Positions 46,996 through 57,571 of a stretch of 64,000 bases of DNA are shown in pieces. The notes under the pieces are model-generated. The model saw nothing but the letters and a program-made list of their open reading frames with translations, was not told where the DNA came from and searched no databases. The DNA is from Aliiglaciecola sp. LCG003. GTDB taxonomy: Bacteria > Pseudomonadota > Gammaproteobacteria > Enterobacterales > Alteromonadaceae. The first letter of the stretch is position 1; each line of letters opens with the position of its first letter. The translations under genes and the position numbers were made by a program. The DNA is taken from assembly GCF_030316135.1 (NCBI RefSeq), contig NZ_CP128185.1:3162001-3226000 (forward strand). The letters are read 5' to 3'.

Positions 46996-48591
46996 ATGTC
47001 TCAATACCAAAATGATCTAAATGCAGTATCACAACTTTGTCAGCAAAATGGTAGTGGCTGGAGTGCAATTAATCCAGAATACGCAGCTCGTATGAAAGCT
47101 CAAAACCGATTCAAGACAGGTCTGGAAATCGCAAAGTATACCGCTGCTATTATGCGTAAAGACATGGCGGATTATGATGCCGACAACAGTCAATACACTC
47201 AATCCTTGGGATGCTGGCATGGGTTCATCGGCCAACAAAAAATGTTGGCCGTTAAAAAACACCAAGGCACAACAGATAAAAGTTATCTTTATCTTTCGGG
47301 TTGGATGGTTGCCGCCCTTCGCTCTGAGTTCGGTCCTTTACCTGATCAATCCATGCATGAAAAAACCTCAGTTGCAGCGTTAATTGAAGAGCTCTACACC
47401 TTTCTTCGCCAAGCCGATGCGCGGGAACTGGGCGACTTGTTTAAACAATTAGACAGCGCCAAGGCCGCAGGTAAAGACAGCAGCGAAATACAGGCGCAGA
47501 TAGACAATTATGAGACTCATGTGGTGCCGATCATCGCCGATATTGATGCCGGATTTGGAAACGAAGAGGCTACTTATTTGCTCGCCAAGAAGATGATTGA
47601 AGCGGGTGCTTGTTGCATTCAAATCGAGAATCAAGTTTCTGATGCCAAGCAATGTGGTCACCAAGATGGCAAAGTTACTGTTCCTCATGAAGACTTCTTA
47701 GCTAAGATTAATGCTGTGCGTTATGCGTTTCTAGAACTAGGCGTGGATGACGGTGTGATAGTGGCCAGAACCGATTCTTTAGGTGCAGGTTTGACCCAGA
47801 AAATCCCTGTTTCAACTAAAGCAGGGGATTTAGCGTCTCAGTACAACGCCTTTTTAGATACCACCGCGGTAAATTCTGTTGATGATTTAAATGATGGCGA
47901 TTTGGCTCTTCGCCAAGATGGTCAGCTTGTTAAACCAGTACGTTTACCAAATGGATTGTTTAAATTCAAGGACGATACTGGCTTTGATCGTGTGGTTCTG
48001 GACTGCATAACATCATTGCAAAATGGCGCTGATTTATTGTGGATTGAGACCGAGAAACCTCATGTAGGACAAATTGGTGCAATGGTAGACGCGATTCGTC
48101 AAACTATCCCGAATGCTAAATTGGTTTATAACAACTCCCCTTCATTCAACTGGACGCTAAACTTCCGTCAACAAGTTTTCGATACTTGGCAGGAAGCGGG
48201 TAAAGACCTAAGCCAATACAACCGTGATGAATTAATGTCTGTGAAATATGATGACAGCGACTTGGCTCAAGAAGCAGATGAAAAAATCCGCACCTTCCAG
48301 GCTGATGCAGCCCGTGAAGCTGGTATTTTCCATCATTTGATCACTTTACCAACCTATCATACAGCGGCTCTATCCACTGACAATCTAGCCAAAGGATATT
48401 TCGGGGACCAAGGTATGCTTGCTTATGTTAAGGGCGTGCAACGTCAAGAACTCCGTCAGGGCCTAGCGTGTGTGAAGCACCAAGCCATGGCAGGATCTAA
48501 TTTAGGTGATGACCATAAAGAATACTTCAGTGGTGAGCAGGCGCTTAAGGCAGCCGGCGAAGACAACACCATGAACCAATTTGATGCGTAA
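46996..48591 (+). CDS. aceA: Isocitrate lyase, long (531-residue) type
   Basis: First glyoxylate-shunt enzyme, splitting isocitrate into glyoxylate and succinate for growth on acetate or fatty acids. 531 residues from the ATG at 46996, with AAGGA upstream; the Pseudomonas/Alteromonas long form has this length. The metal site is in PIIADIDAGFGNEEATY near residue 180, and the active-site motif reads KQCGH where E. coli has KKCGH. Followed by a terminator, a LysR gene and malate synthase G. Confidence 0.94.
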   Translation: MSQYQNDLNAVSQLCQQNGSGWSAINPEYAARMKAQNRFKTGLEIAKYTAAIMRKDMADYDADNSQYTQSLGCWHGFIGQQKMLAVKKHQGTTDKSYLYLSGWMVAALRSEFGPLPDQSMHEKTSVAALIEELYTFLRQADARELGDLFKQLDSAKAAGKDSSEIQAQIDNYETHVVPIIADIDAGFGNEEATYLLAKKMIEAGACCIQIENQVSDAKQCGHQDGKVTVPHEDFLAKINAVRYAFLELGVDDGVIVARTDSLGAGLTQKIPVSTKAGDLASQYNAFLDTTAVNSVDDLNDGDLALRQDGQLVKPVRLPNGLFKFKDDTGFDRVVLDCITSLQNGADLLWIETEKPHVGQIGAMVDAIRQTIPNAKLVYNNSPSFNWTLNFRQQVFDTWQEAGKDLSQYNRDELMSVKYDDSDLAQEADEKIRTFQADAAREAGIFHHLITLPTYHTAALSTDNLAKGYFGDQGMLAYVKGVQRQELRQGLACVKHQAMAGSNLGDDHKEYFSGEQALKAAGEDNTMNQFDA

Positions 48592-48617
48592 ATCATCGCG
48601 CTCAAAGTGAACTAGCT

Positions 48618-48648
48618 AAAAGAGCAAGCACTCGCTTGCTCTTTTTTT
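48618..48648 (+). terminator. Terminator of aceA
   Basis: Stem AAAGAGCAAGC / GCTTGCTCTTT, 4-nt loop ACTC, then a T run; 27 nt after the stop codon. Confidence 0.9.
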
Positions 48649-48739
48649 ATCCACAAAACCAATTGATTGGATTTTGTGTGTGAATACCCCCCACCTGTTG
48701 ATATAATCCTTTGAAAATCAGACCATAAGTAGATTTATT

Positions 48740-49678
48740 TTGAACATAGCAAAAGTCGACCTGAATTTATTGGTGTATTTAGATGTTCTGCTTCGTGAAG
48801 GAAGTGTAACCAAAGCAGCCAATCAGCTAAGTATCACTCAACCTGCCATGAGCAACGGTTTGAAGCGTTTACGGGACTTGTTCAAAGATCCGCTATTAGT
48901 TCGCACTAGTGACGGTATGACTCCAACTAAACGGGCATTGGAATTGCAACCTGTAGTCCGAGATGTACTAGCCAAACTTGAAACCACAATTCAACCTGAG
49001 ACCGAATTTGTTCCGGCTACAAGCCATCGAACCTTTAGAATTATGGCGAGTGACTATGCTGAATCTACTTTACTGATCGAGGTTATTCGCCAATTAGGTA
49101 AAATTGCCCCTAACATCACCTTGGATGTTATCACCCCAAGTGATGTGACGTTTCACGACGTAGAGCACGGCAAAGTAGATATGGCTATCAATCGTTTCGA
49201 TGAATTGCCCCTTTCTTTTCACCAGAAAGTGATTTGGTACGACACCTTTTCCTGTGTGTTAAATAGTCAGAACCCGATAGTGGCAAAATTTGATTTACAC
49301 AGTTACTTGTCGGCTCAACATATTTGGGTGAGTAAAACCGGATTTGGTGTCGGTGTGGGGGTGGATCCCAATGAAGTACAAAAACTAGGTTGGGTGGATG
49401 CTGAGCTGACCAAAATTGGCAAGAAGCGAGATATCCGTGTATTCACTCGCCATTACCATGTAGCCTTGCAGTTAGCAAAAGCGCAAAATTTGATTGCGAC
49501 GCTGCCTTCAAAGGCTGCACATCTTTATCACAAAGACCAAGATGTGGTTATATTAGACCCACCCTTTGATATTCCCCCTATTGCACTCAAAATGGCTTGG
49601 AGCGCGCTATTGCATCACGATGCAGGGCATATATGGTTCCGACGTTTAATTGGTGATGTGGCAAACCAACTAAGTTAG
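48740..49678 (+). CDS. LysR-family transcriptional regulator
   Basis: 312 residues with an N-terminal winged helix-turn-helix (VTKAANQLSITQPAMSNGLKRLRDLFKDPLLVRT) and a periplasmic-binding-like effector domain. Its place between aceA and glcB, all in the same direction, suggests control of the glyoxylate shunt; this is inference. The start codon appears to be TTG (M-N-I-A-K-V-D-L-N-L-L), with a weak ribosome binding site. Confidence 0.88.
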   Translation: MNIAKVDLNLLVYLDVLLREGSVTKAANQLSITQPAMSNGLKRLRDLFKDPLLVRTSDGMTPTKRALELQPVVRDVLAKLETTIQPETEFVPATSHRTFRIMASDYAESTLLIEVIRQLGKIAPNITLDVITPSDVTFHDVEHGKVDMAINRFDELPLSFHQKVIWYDTFSCVLNSQNPIVAKFDLHSYLSAQHIWVSKTGFGVGVGVDPNEVQKLGWVDAELTKIGKKRDIRVFTRHYHVALQLAKAQNLIATLPSKAAHLYHKDQDVVILDPPFDIPPIALKMAWSALLHHDAGHIWFRRLIGDVANQLS

Positions 49679-49812
49679 TCAAATGCTGCCTGAAGGGACA
49701 GCTGTCACCCCTAACATTCACCAAATCTATCACAGGCATAATAACCATAAATTAAACATAATTTCATTGACTGGGTATGATAGTCAAATCACACACCGCA
49801 GGAGTAATGGCT

Positions 49813-51990
49813 ATGCAGAATTATGTAACACGAGGATCACTCCAGGTTGCTGAAGTATTAGAAAACTTTATAAGCAATGAGGCACTGCCGCAAACTCAAG
49901 TTGATTCAGAATTATTTTGGCAAGGCTTTTCTTCACTACTTAAAGACTTAGTGCCCATCAATCAATCCTTGCTACAAAAGCGCGATAGTTTGCAACATCA
50001 ACTAGATAAATATTACCTTTCTCATCCACAATACGAGTTGAGTTCCTATAAAACTTTTTTACAAGATATTGGCTACTTGGTTCCCGCGCCAGTACCGTTC
50101 AAAATAAGCACCACCAACGTTGATGCTGAAATAGCTACTATGGCAGGCCCACAGCTCGTTGTACCTATTAATAACGCGCGCTATGCCATCAATGCAGCAA
50201 ACGCCCGCTGGGGAAGCTTATATGATGCAGCTTATGGTACTGACGTAATAAGTGAAGACAATGGAGCGCAAAAGGGTAAGCAATATAATCCAGTGCGTGG
50301 TCAACTGGTAATAGAATTTGGCCGTCAGTGGTTGGATAAAATAGCCCCGCTGCAACAGAGTACACACGCAGATGTCGTTAAATATAGTATCGAGAATTCA
50401 GCACTTGTCTGCACCTTGGAAAATAACCAAACAGCTCACTTGGCAACCCCAGAACAATTAATCGGTTTCAAAGGTGATTTGGCTGACCCGAGCGGAATCT
50501 TGTTAAAACACAACGGGCTGCATGTTGAATTACAATTTGATCGCTCTCATCCTGTGGGCAAAAGCGACTCAAGTGGCCTGAAAGATATACTAGTCGAATC
50601 TGCTTTGACCACTATCATGGACTGTGAAGACTCTGTTGCAGCAGTGGATGCCGACGACAAAACCCTAGTTTATCGCAACTGGTTAGGTTTGATGAAGGGT
50701 ACGCTAGAGACCTATGTCACTAAAGGCGGTAAGCAATTCACCCGTACCCTAAACGCTGACAGAAGCTACACTAATATTGACGGAAGTACTCTTGCGCTAA
50801 ATGGCCGCAGCCTGATGTTTGTGCGCAATGTAGGCCATTTGATGGATACAGATGCGATTCTCTTGGACGGTAAACCTGTACCAGAAGGGATCGTAGATGG
50901 CGTGCTCACCTCATTAATTGCAAAGCATGATTTGCTCGGTAATGGGCGTTTCAAAAACAGCCAACATGGTAGTATTTATATCGTTAAACCTAAGATGCAT
51001 GGGCCTGAAGAAGTTACTTTTTCAGATACTCTATTTGAGCGTATCGAGCAACTTTTAGGCCTCGCCCCCAATACGGTAAAAATGGGTATCATGGATGAAG
51101 AACGCCGTACCAGCGTTAACCTAAGCGCATGTATTGAGGCGGCAAAAACCCGAGTAGTCTTTATCAACACTGGCTTTCTTGACCGCACCGGTGATGAAAT
51201 CCACACCTCGATGCAAGCCGGCGCCTTTGCCCTCAAAGCTCAGTTGAAGAAAGAGCCTTGGATAACTGCCTATGAAAAAGACAATGTTACCCATGGCTTG
51301 AACGCCGGATTCTCTGGTAAAGCGCAGATAGGCAAAGGCATGTGGCCAATTCCAGATCATATGGCTGAAATGATGCAGGCCAAACAAGTACATCCTTTGT
51401 CAGGGGCCAATACGGCTTGGGTACCCTCGCCTACTGCAGCAACATTACATGCACTGCATTATCATCAAATTGATGTTTTTGCGAAGCAGTCTGAATTGTC
51501 CCTCACACATACCACTTCAGTCGATGACATTTTACGTATTCCATTAATGAAACCTGCAGTAAATGTCAGTCCGCAAGAGATTCAGAACGATCTTGACAAC
51601 AATGTCCAAGGGATCCTTGGATACGTTGTCAGATGGGTCAATCAAGGAATTGGCTGTTCTAAAGTGCCGGACATCAACAATGTTGGCTTAATGGAAGACC
51701 GCGCGACTTTACGTATTTCAAGTCAACACATTGCCAATTGGTTGGAACATAAACTTGTTAATGAAGAACAAGTGAAAGAATCTCTACAGCGTATGGCCAG
51801 CTTAGTTGATCAACAGAACTCTAGTGATTCTGAATATATAAATATGTGTCCTGATTTGGACAATTCGATTGCATATAGTGCCGCTAAAGCACTGATTTTT
51901 GAAGGGACTAAGCAACCCAATGGTTATACCGAGCCACTATTGCATGAAATGCGTAGAAGAATGAAAGCTCAGCTAAATAGCACTAACTGA
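49813..51990 (+). CDS. glcB: Malate synthase G
   Basis: Condenses glyoxylate with acetyl-CoA to malate, completing the shunt begun by aceA. 725 residues from the ATG at 49813 (MQNYVTRGSLQVAEVLENF), which has AGGAG 8 nt upstream and fits the 723-residue E. coli protein; ATG and TTG-like alternatives 2-12 codons earlier are rejected. Conserved segments include IMDCEDSVAAVDADDK near residue 270, IVKPKMHGPEEV near 390 and IMDEERRTSVNL near 430. Confidence 0.95.
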   Translation: MQNYVTRGSLQVAEVLENFISNEALPQTQVDSELFWQGFSSLLKDLVPINQSLLQKRDSLQHQLDKYYLSHPQYELSSYKTFLQDIGYLVPAPVPFKISTTNVDAEIATMAGPQLVVPINNARYAINAANARWGSLYDAAYGTDVISEDNGAQKGKQYNPVRGQLVIEFGRQWLDKIAPLQQSTHADVVKYSIENSALVCTLENNQTAHLATPEQLIGFKGDLADPSGILLKHNGLHVELQFDRSHPVGKSDSSGLKDILVESALTTIMDCEDSVAAVDADDKTLVYRNWLGLMKGTLETYVTKGGKQFTRTLNADRSYTNIDGSTLALNGRSLMFVRNVGHLMDTDAILLDGKPVPEGIVDGVLTSLIAKHDLLGNGRFKNSQHGSIYIVKPKMHGPEEVTFSDTLFERIEQLLGLAPNTVKMGIMDEERRTSVNLSACIEAAKTRVVFINTGFLDRTGDEIHTSMQAGAFALKAQLKKEPWITAYEKDNVTHGLNAGFSGKAQIGKGMWPIPDHMAEMMQAKQVHPLSGANTAWVPSPTAATLHALHYHQIDVFAKQSELSLTHTTSVDDILRIPLMKPAVNVSPQEIQNDLDNNVQGILGYVVRWVNQGIGCSKVPDINNVGLMEDRATLRISSQHIANWLEHKLVNEEQVKESLQRMASLVDQQNSSDSEYINMCPDLDNSIAYSAAKALIFEGTKQPNGYTEPLLHEMRRRMKAQLNSTN

Positions 51991-52024
51991 CGGCGTTAAT
52001 ATGTAAATTTTTAACTATTTGCAT

Positions 52025-52057
52025 AAAAAAGGGTTAAGCAATGCTTAACCCTTTTTT
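52025..52057. terminator. Bidirectional terminator between glcB and the epimerase gene
   Basis: Stem AAAAAAGGGTTAAGC / GCTTAACCCTTTTTT with a 3-nt AAT loop, between convergent genes. Confidence 0.92.
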
Positions 52058-52096
52058 GATCCAACGGTAATCCAAGAATCACCTTAAGTGCCAGAA

Positions 52097-53113
52097 TTAA
52101 ACCCCAAAGTAGTCTTTATACCATTTCACAAAATTTCCAATACCTTCGTTGATATTGGTTTGTGGACGATAATCGACATCTGTCACAAGTGCTTCAACAT
52201 CTGCGTAGGTATCAGGCACATCGCCTAACTGCAGAGGAAGCAGTTCTTTTTCAGCTACTTTGCCAAGATGACTTTCCAGAGTTTCAATGTAATCCATCAG
52301 CTCTACCGGTGTTTGCGCACCAATATTATAAACCTTCCACGGAGCCTTGCTGCTACCTGGATCGGGATTCTTACCACTCCACTCAGGATTCGCTTCGGCA
52401 TTGTGGTCAAGGGTACGAATAATCCCTTCAACGATATCATCGATATAGGTGAAGTCGCGTCTATGCTTACCGTAATTAAATACTTTAATAGGCTTATCTT
52501 CTAATATCGCTTTGGTAAACAAGAAAAGTGCCATATCAGGTCGTCCCCAGGGTCCGTAGACTGTAAAGAAACGCAACCCTGTGGTAGGTAGATTGTATAG
52601 GTGACTGTAGGTATGAGCCATCAGCTCATTGGCTTTCTTACTGGCAGCATACAATGATACCGGATGATCAACATTGTCGTGAACCGAGAACGGCATAGAT
52701 TCGTTGGCACCATAGACTGAGCTGGATGAAGCATAAACTAAGTGTGCAACTTTATTATGGCGACACCCTTCTAGCACATTCATGTAACCGACGATATTCG
52801 CGTCTATGTAAGCATGTGGATTTTCAAGTGAATAACGCACACCAGCTTGGGCGGCTAAATGCACCACTTTGTCGAACTTGTGCTCCGCAAAAAGTGCTTC
52901 CATTCCTTCACGGTCTTCCACACTCATTTTAACAAAGGTGAAATTAAAGGCATGCTTATGTTGCTCGACACGTTTAAGTCTATCTAGCTTTAGATTGACA
53001 TCGTAATAGTCATTCAGATTGTCCAATCCAACAACTTCATCACCTCGTTCTAACAAATACAAACTTACATGGGAGCCAATAAATCCAGCCGCTCCGGTTA
53101 CTAAAACTTTCAT
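52097..53113 (-). CDS. NAD-dependent epimerase, UDP-glucuronate 4-epimerase-like
   Basis: 338 residues of the extended short-chain dehydrogenase family: NAD motif [11 protein letters not shown] at the N-terminus, catalytic YAASKKANE near residue 150, and the [13 protein letters not shown] loop typical of UDP-glucuronate/UDP-galacturonate epimerases (CapI/LspL type). The ATG at 53113 has AGGA upstream; a TTG one codon earlier is rejected. It lies 8 nt downstream of a TviB-like dehydrogenase, so the pair probably supplies uronic-acid sugars for a surface polysaccharide. Confidence 0.88.
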   Translation of the reverse strand: MKVLVTGAAGFIGSHVSLYLLERGDEVVGLDNLNDYYDVNLKLDRLKRVEQHKHAFNFTFVKMSVEDREGMEALFAEHKFDKVVHLAAQAGVRYSLENPHAYIDANIVGYMNVLEGCRHNKVAHLVYASSSSVYGANESMPFSVHDNVDHPVSLYAASKKANELMAHTYSHLYNLPTTGLRFFTVYGPWGRPDMALFLFTKAILEDKPIKVFNYGKHRRDFTYIDDIVEGIIRTLDHNAEANPEWSGKNPDPGSSKAPWKVYNIGAQTPVELMDYIETLESHLGKVAEKELLPLQLGDVPDTYADVEALVTDVDYRPQTNINEGIGNFVKWYKDYFGV

Positions 53114-53121
53114 CAATTTTC

Positions 53122-54402
53122 CTATAATCGCAAATCTACGATCTTTTTATCTACAATGTATTTCAAATCAAAAATAACACAGTTGTCTTTGCCTAAAGCA
53201 GTTAATTCTTCACTGCTCATTTGTTTAAATTGCTGATGGGCAACTGCGGCAATAATGGCATCATATTTACCCGCTTCAGGTTTATCCACTAAACGTAAGC
53301 CATATTCTTGGTAAACTTCGTCAGATTCTGCCCAAGGGTCATAGATGTCCATATTAACATGGTAATTCTCTAACTCAGTGGCAATATCGACCACTTTAGT
53401 ATTGCGAATATCAGGACAATTTTCTTTAAAGGTAATACCTAGCAGTAAGACATTGGCGCCATTAACCATAATCTTTTTGTTAAGCATTTTTTTGACTAGA
53501 CGACTGACGACGTATTCGCCCATCTGGTCGTTAATTCTCCGTCCAGCTAATATGACCTCGGGATGATAACCAATCTCTTCGGCTTTATGGGTCAAATAGT
53601 AAGGATCCACACCAATACAATGACCTCCCACTAAGCCCGGTCTAAAGGGAAGGAAGTTCCACTTACTTCCCGCCGCAAGTAACACCTCTTCAGTATCAAT
53701 TCCCAAACGTTCAAATATCATTGCAAGCTCGTTAATCAATGCAATATTTAAATCACGCTGCGTGTTTTCAATCACTTTAGCCGCTTCGGCCACCTTGATA
53801 GAAGAAGCTTTGTGAGTACCGGCCTGAATAATGCTCAAATACAGCTGATCTACTCGCTCTGCTACATCTTCAGTGGAGCCGCTAGTTACTTTTACAATAC
53901 TCTCTAGACGATGGGTTTTATCACCTGGATTAATCCGTTCTGGACTGTAACCTGCGTAGAAGTCTTGATTAAAAACCAATCCTGAATGCTGCTCGATTAA
54001 GGGAATACAAACTTCCTCGGTCGCCCCAGGATAAACAGTAGATTCGTAAATAACAGTGGTACCTGCTTGTAATATCTTACCAATCATTTCACTGGCTCTT
54101 CGCAAAGGCGTTAGATCAGGTTGACGATTTTTATCAATCGGAGTGGGAACCGTGACTATAATATAATCACACTGGGACAAATCTTCGGAGTCATAACTAA
54201 AGGATAAATCGTTAACCGAAGACAGTTCCTGTGCAGATACCTCGAGGGTATGGTCTTCACCGCGATTTAATTCAGCGATTCGCTGCTGGTTAATATCAAA
54301 TCCAATCGTCCTGTATTGCTTGCCAAAGGCAACCGCTAGAGGCAAGCCAACGTAACCTAACCCGATGATCCCTATACATTTTGCAAGTTTGTTTTGTGCC
54401 AA
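53122..54402 (-). CDS. tviB: UDP-N-acetylglucosamine 6-dehydrogenase, TviB/VipA-like
   Basis: Oxidises a UDP-sugar at C6 to the uronate. 426 residues: Rossmann [33 protein letters not shown], the catalytic Cys in [15 protein letters not shown] near residue 265, and [11 protein letters not shown] near 335. The match to Vi-antigen TviB is close along its length, e.g. [15 protein letters not shown]. The start is TTG with GAGGAA 7 nt upstream. Two-gene operon with the epimerase. Confidence 0.9.
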   Translation of the reverse strand: MAQNKLAKCIGIIGLGYVGLPLAVAFGKQYRTIGFDINQQRIAELNRGEDHTLEVSAQELSSVNDLSFSYDSEDLSQCDYIIVTVPTPIDKNRQPDLTPLRRASEMIGKILQAGTTVIYESTVYPGATEEVCIPLIEQHSGLVFNQDFYAGYSPERINPGDKTHRLESIVKVTSGSTEDVAERVDQLYLSIIQAGTHKASSIKVAEAAKVIENTQRDLNIALINELAMIFERLGIDTEEVLLAAGSKWNFLPFRPGLVGGHCIGVDPYYLTHKAEEIGYHPEVILAGRRINDQMGEYVVSRLVKKMLNKKIMVNGANVLLLGITFKENCPDIRNTKVVDIATELENYHVNMDIYDPWAESDEVYQEYGLRLVDKPEAGKYDAIIAAVAHQQFKQMSSEELTALGKDNCVIFDLKYIVDKKIVDLRL

Positions 54403-54526
54403 GCTTATTTCCTCACCCCAGATATAAATCCGTATGTTGATGTTAGTCAGTTTTGTTTGTCTAGTTTGCCCTGAAAAAGGATAAATTAGTAGTATAGAAA
54501 AGGATTAAAATTGTGATGGCGGCGAA

Positions 54527-55645
54527 TTACCAATTGGGATTATTGGGTAACTTAGGGTCAAATTGGTGTTTACCAACTAGTTGATCACGTAAAGATAAAA
54601 ACAATTTAATAACAAAATGCTTAAATAAAATAGATGTTGGCATTTTAATCCAATGGCCGCGCAGATAGACAATGTTTTTAGCAACTTTATGTCGACGACC
54701 CAATACCTGATCATGCTCAGGTGCCACCGCAGGAATAAAAGCGTTTTCTAACAACCAAGCCTGACGTTTCGACAACGGGAAGTTAGCTACAAATTGCTGG
54801 GCGATTTCAGGCAATAATATTTCACTGTAGTATTGTATTGAACGCAAACAACATAAGGTCTCGAAGTTGAATCCGGTTTGCTTTGATAAATCTAATAGTT
54901 TCAACCAAAACGCATCATCGCCAAATTCTTCAATCAGAAGCAGTATATCGAGCATATCTCGCATCCAACTCGAACTATCTTCATTGGCGAACATATGAAT
55001 AATACTGTGCATCACCGTGGAGGCTGGATCTAAAACAAAGCATCCATTTTGAGTCTTCTGTCTAGATGCAATGAATGATGATACATCAGGAGAACGGCCA
55101 CTAATAGGCGGATACAGATTATGATGCATGTCAACCACTGTAGCGCGGTTCAAGTGAATTAATGGTGGGATTTCATGGGCCCATTGGCGATAATATTTCT
55201 CATCATAATCACTCAAAGGTTCTGATTTCCAGCGGCGTGACTTTAAATGGGCTTCGGCTTTGGCTAGGTCCTGCTGATTAACCAACACATCAATATCAGA
55301 ACATATTCTGCCTCGGCTATTGCTACTGTCACGCAAAGTATATCCCGCACCCTTCAAAAATATGGCGGTGACATCAATTTCTTCGAATAGCAAGCGTAGT
55401 TCAGACGCTTCAAAATTGATTTGTAGTGCTTGTCGGTCGGCATAGACTTGCGCCGAATTTAGGTGTTTTTGGGCGAATTCCGGATACTGATTAAGACATC
55501 CATGCCGTTGTGCGCTGTGATACAAACTGGCCAGGACTTTTGCTTCTCGCAGAATAAAAATCACCTCTTGCCAGTACGATAAACTGTAATCTACTCCTAC
55601 CTTAGGCTCCAATAGCAAGCTAAATAAACTACGGGTATCGATCAT
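54527..55645 (-). CDS. Nucleotidyltransferase-family protein of the HPr-rel-A operon
   Basis: 372 residues resembling the uncharacterised nucleotidyltransferase family PF14907. The polymerase-beta-like active site is FLKGAGYTLRDS...RICSDIDVLV near residues 95-125, with the DxD pair in SDIDVLV. The true start is the ATG at 55645, overlapping the kinase stop in a classic ATGA, so the two are translationally coupled. Whether it moves a nucleotide or a sugar is unknown. Last gene of a four-gene operon. Confidence 0.75.
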   Translation of the reverse strand: MIDTRSLFSLLLEPKVGVDYSLSYWQEVIFILREAKVLASLYHSAQRHGCLNQYPEFAQKHLNSAQVYADRQALQINFEASELRLLFEEIDVTAIFLKGAGYTLRDSSNSRGRICSDIDVLVNQQDLAKAEAHLKSRRWKSEPLSDYDEKYYRQWAHEIPPLIHLNRATVVDMHHNLYPPISGRSPDVSSFIASRQKTQNGCFVLDPASTVMHSIIHMFANEDSSSWMRDMLDILLLIEEFGDDAFWLKLLDLSKQTGFNFETLCCLRSIQYYSEILLPEIAQQFVANFPLSKRQAWLLENAFIPAVAPEHDQVLGRRHKVAKNIVYLRGHWIKMPTSILFKHFVIKLFLSLRDQLVGKHQFDPKLPNNPNW

Positions 55646-56499
55646 CGGCAACTCTCAATAATGTCTTCAGTTAGAAAATCATCCACATCTGCGACATTAT
55701 CGTATTCGATTTCAAAATGAGCGGTATTGCGAATAATTTTATCTACCGTCTCGAAACCTTTTTTGGCTAACACATTGTAATTAAATGCATTCTTACTCAG
55801 CACATTGAAAGCATCTAAGTGGCTTAATTGATAAATGGTCAGCTCTGTATTAGCCCGATATTTAGGAAAAACTACAGCGACTATGGGCACCGGAATGAGT
55901 GACTGGTAACGCTGCCAATCCATGACTTTAACGTGGGCCACATCACCTTTTTGAGTATCTCGACAAATTGGTGTGAAATTAGCTGCTGGGTGCCAAGATT
56001 TAACTAATTCAATAGAGTTATTTTTTAAGCAGACGGGCCGATATAAAGGTGACACTTGGCCACTTTGAGTATCAATAACCGCCATCTCATCTGAATAAGT
56101 TGACCATCCGGCTAGGCCTAAATAGGCCGTTAAGGTACTTTTACCTGAGCCTGGCAATGCCGGGAAAATTATCGCTTTACCATTTTTAACTAACACCGCA
56201 GCGTGGATCAACAACTTATTGTATTCGTGTGCTGCGATACACCAATTCATTCCCCACTCTAATACTGCCGCAGCTTGGGAAACAGGCAAGGGTTTAAAAG
56301 GTGAATGCTGATCAGAGAAAAAGCTAACTTGGGGTTTGATAAAACGTCGAACTAGGGATTCAAAAATGATGCGGATTTTAAAATCCACAGGTTGGTCTAA
56401 CTCAGGCACGTCTCCGTATATTATTTTCACCGCCTCATCGACATGCGGCGCCTGCGAGCAATAGTCAAAATGATAAAGGCCAGTATGGATTCGTAGCAT
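55642..56499 (-). CDS. HprK-related kinase A
   Basis: 285 residues. The P-loop IFPALPGSGKSTLTAYL near residue 110 and the acidic YSDEMAVID near 138 match HPr kinase/phosphorylase, but the N-terminal HprK domain and the rest of the C-terminal sequence differ, as in the TIGR-defined HprK-related kinase A of HPr-rel-A systems. No HPr protein is encoded nearby. The target is unknown; the neighbouring Tat-signal protein or a peptide bound by the PqqD-like protein are candidates. It starts directly after the PqqD stop. Confidence 0.8.
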   Translation of the reverse strand: MLRIHTGLYHFDYCSQAPHVDEAVKIIYGDVPELDQPVDFKIRIIFESLVRRFIKPQVSFFSDQHSPFKPLPVSQAAAVLEWGMNWCIAAHEYNKLLIHAAVLVKNGKAIIFPALPGSGKSTLTAYLGLAGWSTYSDEMAVIDTQSGQVSPLYRPVCLKNNSIELVKSWHPAANFTPICRDTQKGDVAHVKVMDWQRYQSLIPVPIVAVVFPKYRANTELTIYQLSHLDAFNVLSKNAFNYNVLAKKGFETVDKIIRNTAHFEIEYDNVADVDDFLTEDIIESCR

Positions 56500-56826
56500 T
56501 TAAACCTGTTCCCGCAGCACTTTGCGCTCGATTAATTGCTGTAAGGTATGCTCAGCAGTATCAGTGCTTAGCTCAAGCCATTCAATTAAATTTAACAGGG
56601 TTATGCTTGCGGGAATCGGCACTGCAATGAGATCGGCTTTCACAGTGCCTTGAGCATGGAGAAAAGTAGTATCACCATTGTAGGCGTTATAAATCGCTAT
56701 GCCACTTCCGTCCTGTAACCAAGTAACTACAGACCCCGCTACTACGGCATAATGTTTGTCAGATAAATGAGTCAACGAGTAATCGTACTGCTTACACAGG
56801 TTTCCACTGAGTGGATGCGGTTCCAT
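56500..56826 (-). CDS. PqqD-like peptide chaperone of the HPr-rel-A system
   Basis: 108 residues with the winged-helix pattern of PqqD-type RiPP precursor-recognition elements (SLTHLSDKHYAVVAGSVVTWL, later LLNLIEWLELSTDTAEHTLQQLIERKVL). PqqD relatives bind leader peptides, so a peptide or protein substrate is expected. The ATG at 56826 overlaps the end of the Tat-signal gene by 35 bp; a TTG one codon earlier is less likely. The next gene follows with no gap. Confidence 0.75.
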   Translation of the reverse strand: MEPHPLSGNLCKQYDYSLTHLSDKHYAVVAGSVVTWLQDGSGIAIYNAYNGDTTFLHAQGTVKADLIAVPIPASITLLNLIEWLELSTDTAEHTLQQLIERKVLREQV

Positions 56827-57511
56827 CAAAGCCTAAATCATAATCGCTGATACCTAAACTACTAGTTCTGAAGGTTTGGTCGTTACGACTTAACATTTGC
56901 CCCGTACTAGCCGCATGATTTTCTATGTACCAATATAAGAACACTTGCTCAGTCAACTCTTGAGCTTGATGGTCGCCATGGTAGCCGTCATAAAAGCCAA
57001 AAAAGGCATTTAGATATACAGCAGCTAATTTGGAATAAATACCTGATGAACCAGCTTCCCATGTATCTAACGCGCCACGGCAGGTTTTATTTATTGGATT
57101 GAGTTCTTGTGGCAACCTCAAAACACTATTCATGCAAGTGTTTATGACAGATGTATATTTTTCACATTCAGCTCGGTATTCTCTTTCTTTCCAGCTCGAG
57201 TCTCTGTAGCGGTTATCATAAATTTCTTTTTTCTTGGCTTTCAAACTAAGGAAGCAATCTTCGTAGTGGTTGTCCCAATCCTTCCATTGAATGGGATGCA
57301 TACCATTACCTAAATCAGGTATGGTACAGGTGTGGCGTCCGGCATTTTGTGACAAATTACCTGACATCGCGCCAGAAACAGCACAGGTGCCCCAGACCGA
57401 TTTTGCCGGAAGACTCGCAATAACCGCGCCCGTTGCCGTTTTCTTCAAAAAATTACGGCGCTTTTTCACAACGGAAACATCCTTTGTAGTTGTCTTGTTG
57501 AATTCATTCAT
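56792..57511 (-). CDS. Twin-arginine-signal, cysteine-containing protein heading the HPr-rel-A operon
   Basis: 239 residues, not recognised beyond its signal. Residues 16-41 look like a Tat signal: KKRRNFLKK, a hydrophobic stretch (TGAVIASLPA), then a cleavage-like region. The mature part has six Cys (43, 62, 86, 116, 126, 144) and is rich in Trp/Tyr/Asn. Its 3' end overlaps the PqqD-like gene by 35 bp, so it is tightly coupled and may be the modified substrate. A sigma-54-type promoter lies about 60 bp upstream. No catalytic motif was seen. Confidence 0.7.
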   Translation of the reverse strand: MNEFNKTTTKDVSVVKKRRNFLKKTATGAVIASLPAKSVWGTCAVSGAMSGNLSQNAGRHTCTIPDLGNGMHPIQWKDWDNHYEDCFLSLKAKKKEIYDNRYRDSSWKEREYRAECEKYTSVINTCMNSVLRLPQELNPINKTCRGALDTWEAGSSGIYSKLAAVYLNAFFGFYDGYHGDHQAQELTEQVFLYWYIENHAASTGQMLSRNDQTFRTSSLGISDYDLGFDGTASTQWKPV

Positions 57512-57571
57512 TGATTAAAACCCATTTTTTGCGACTTCAAAGCGCAGTTTACAATCTATAACTTAATCACA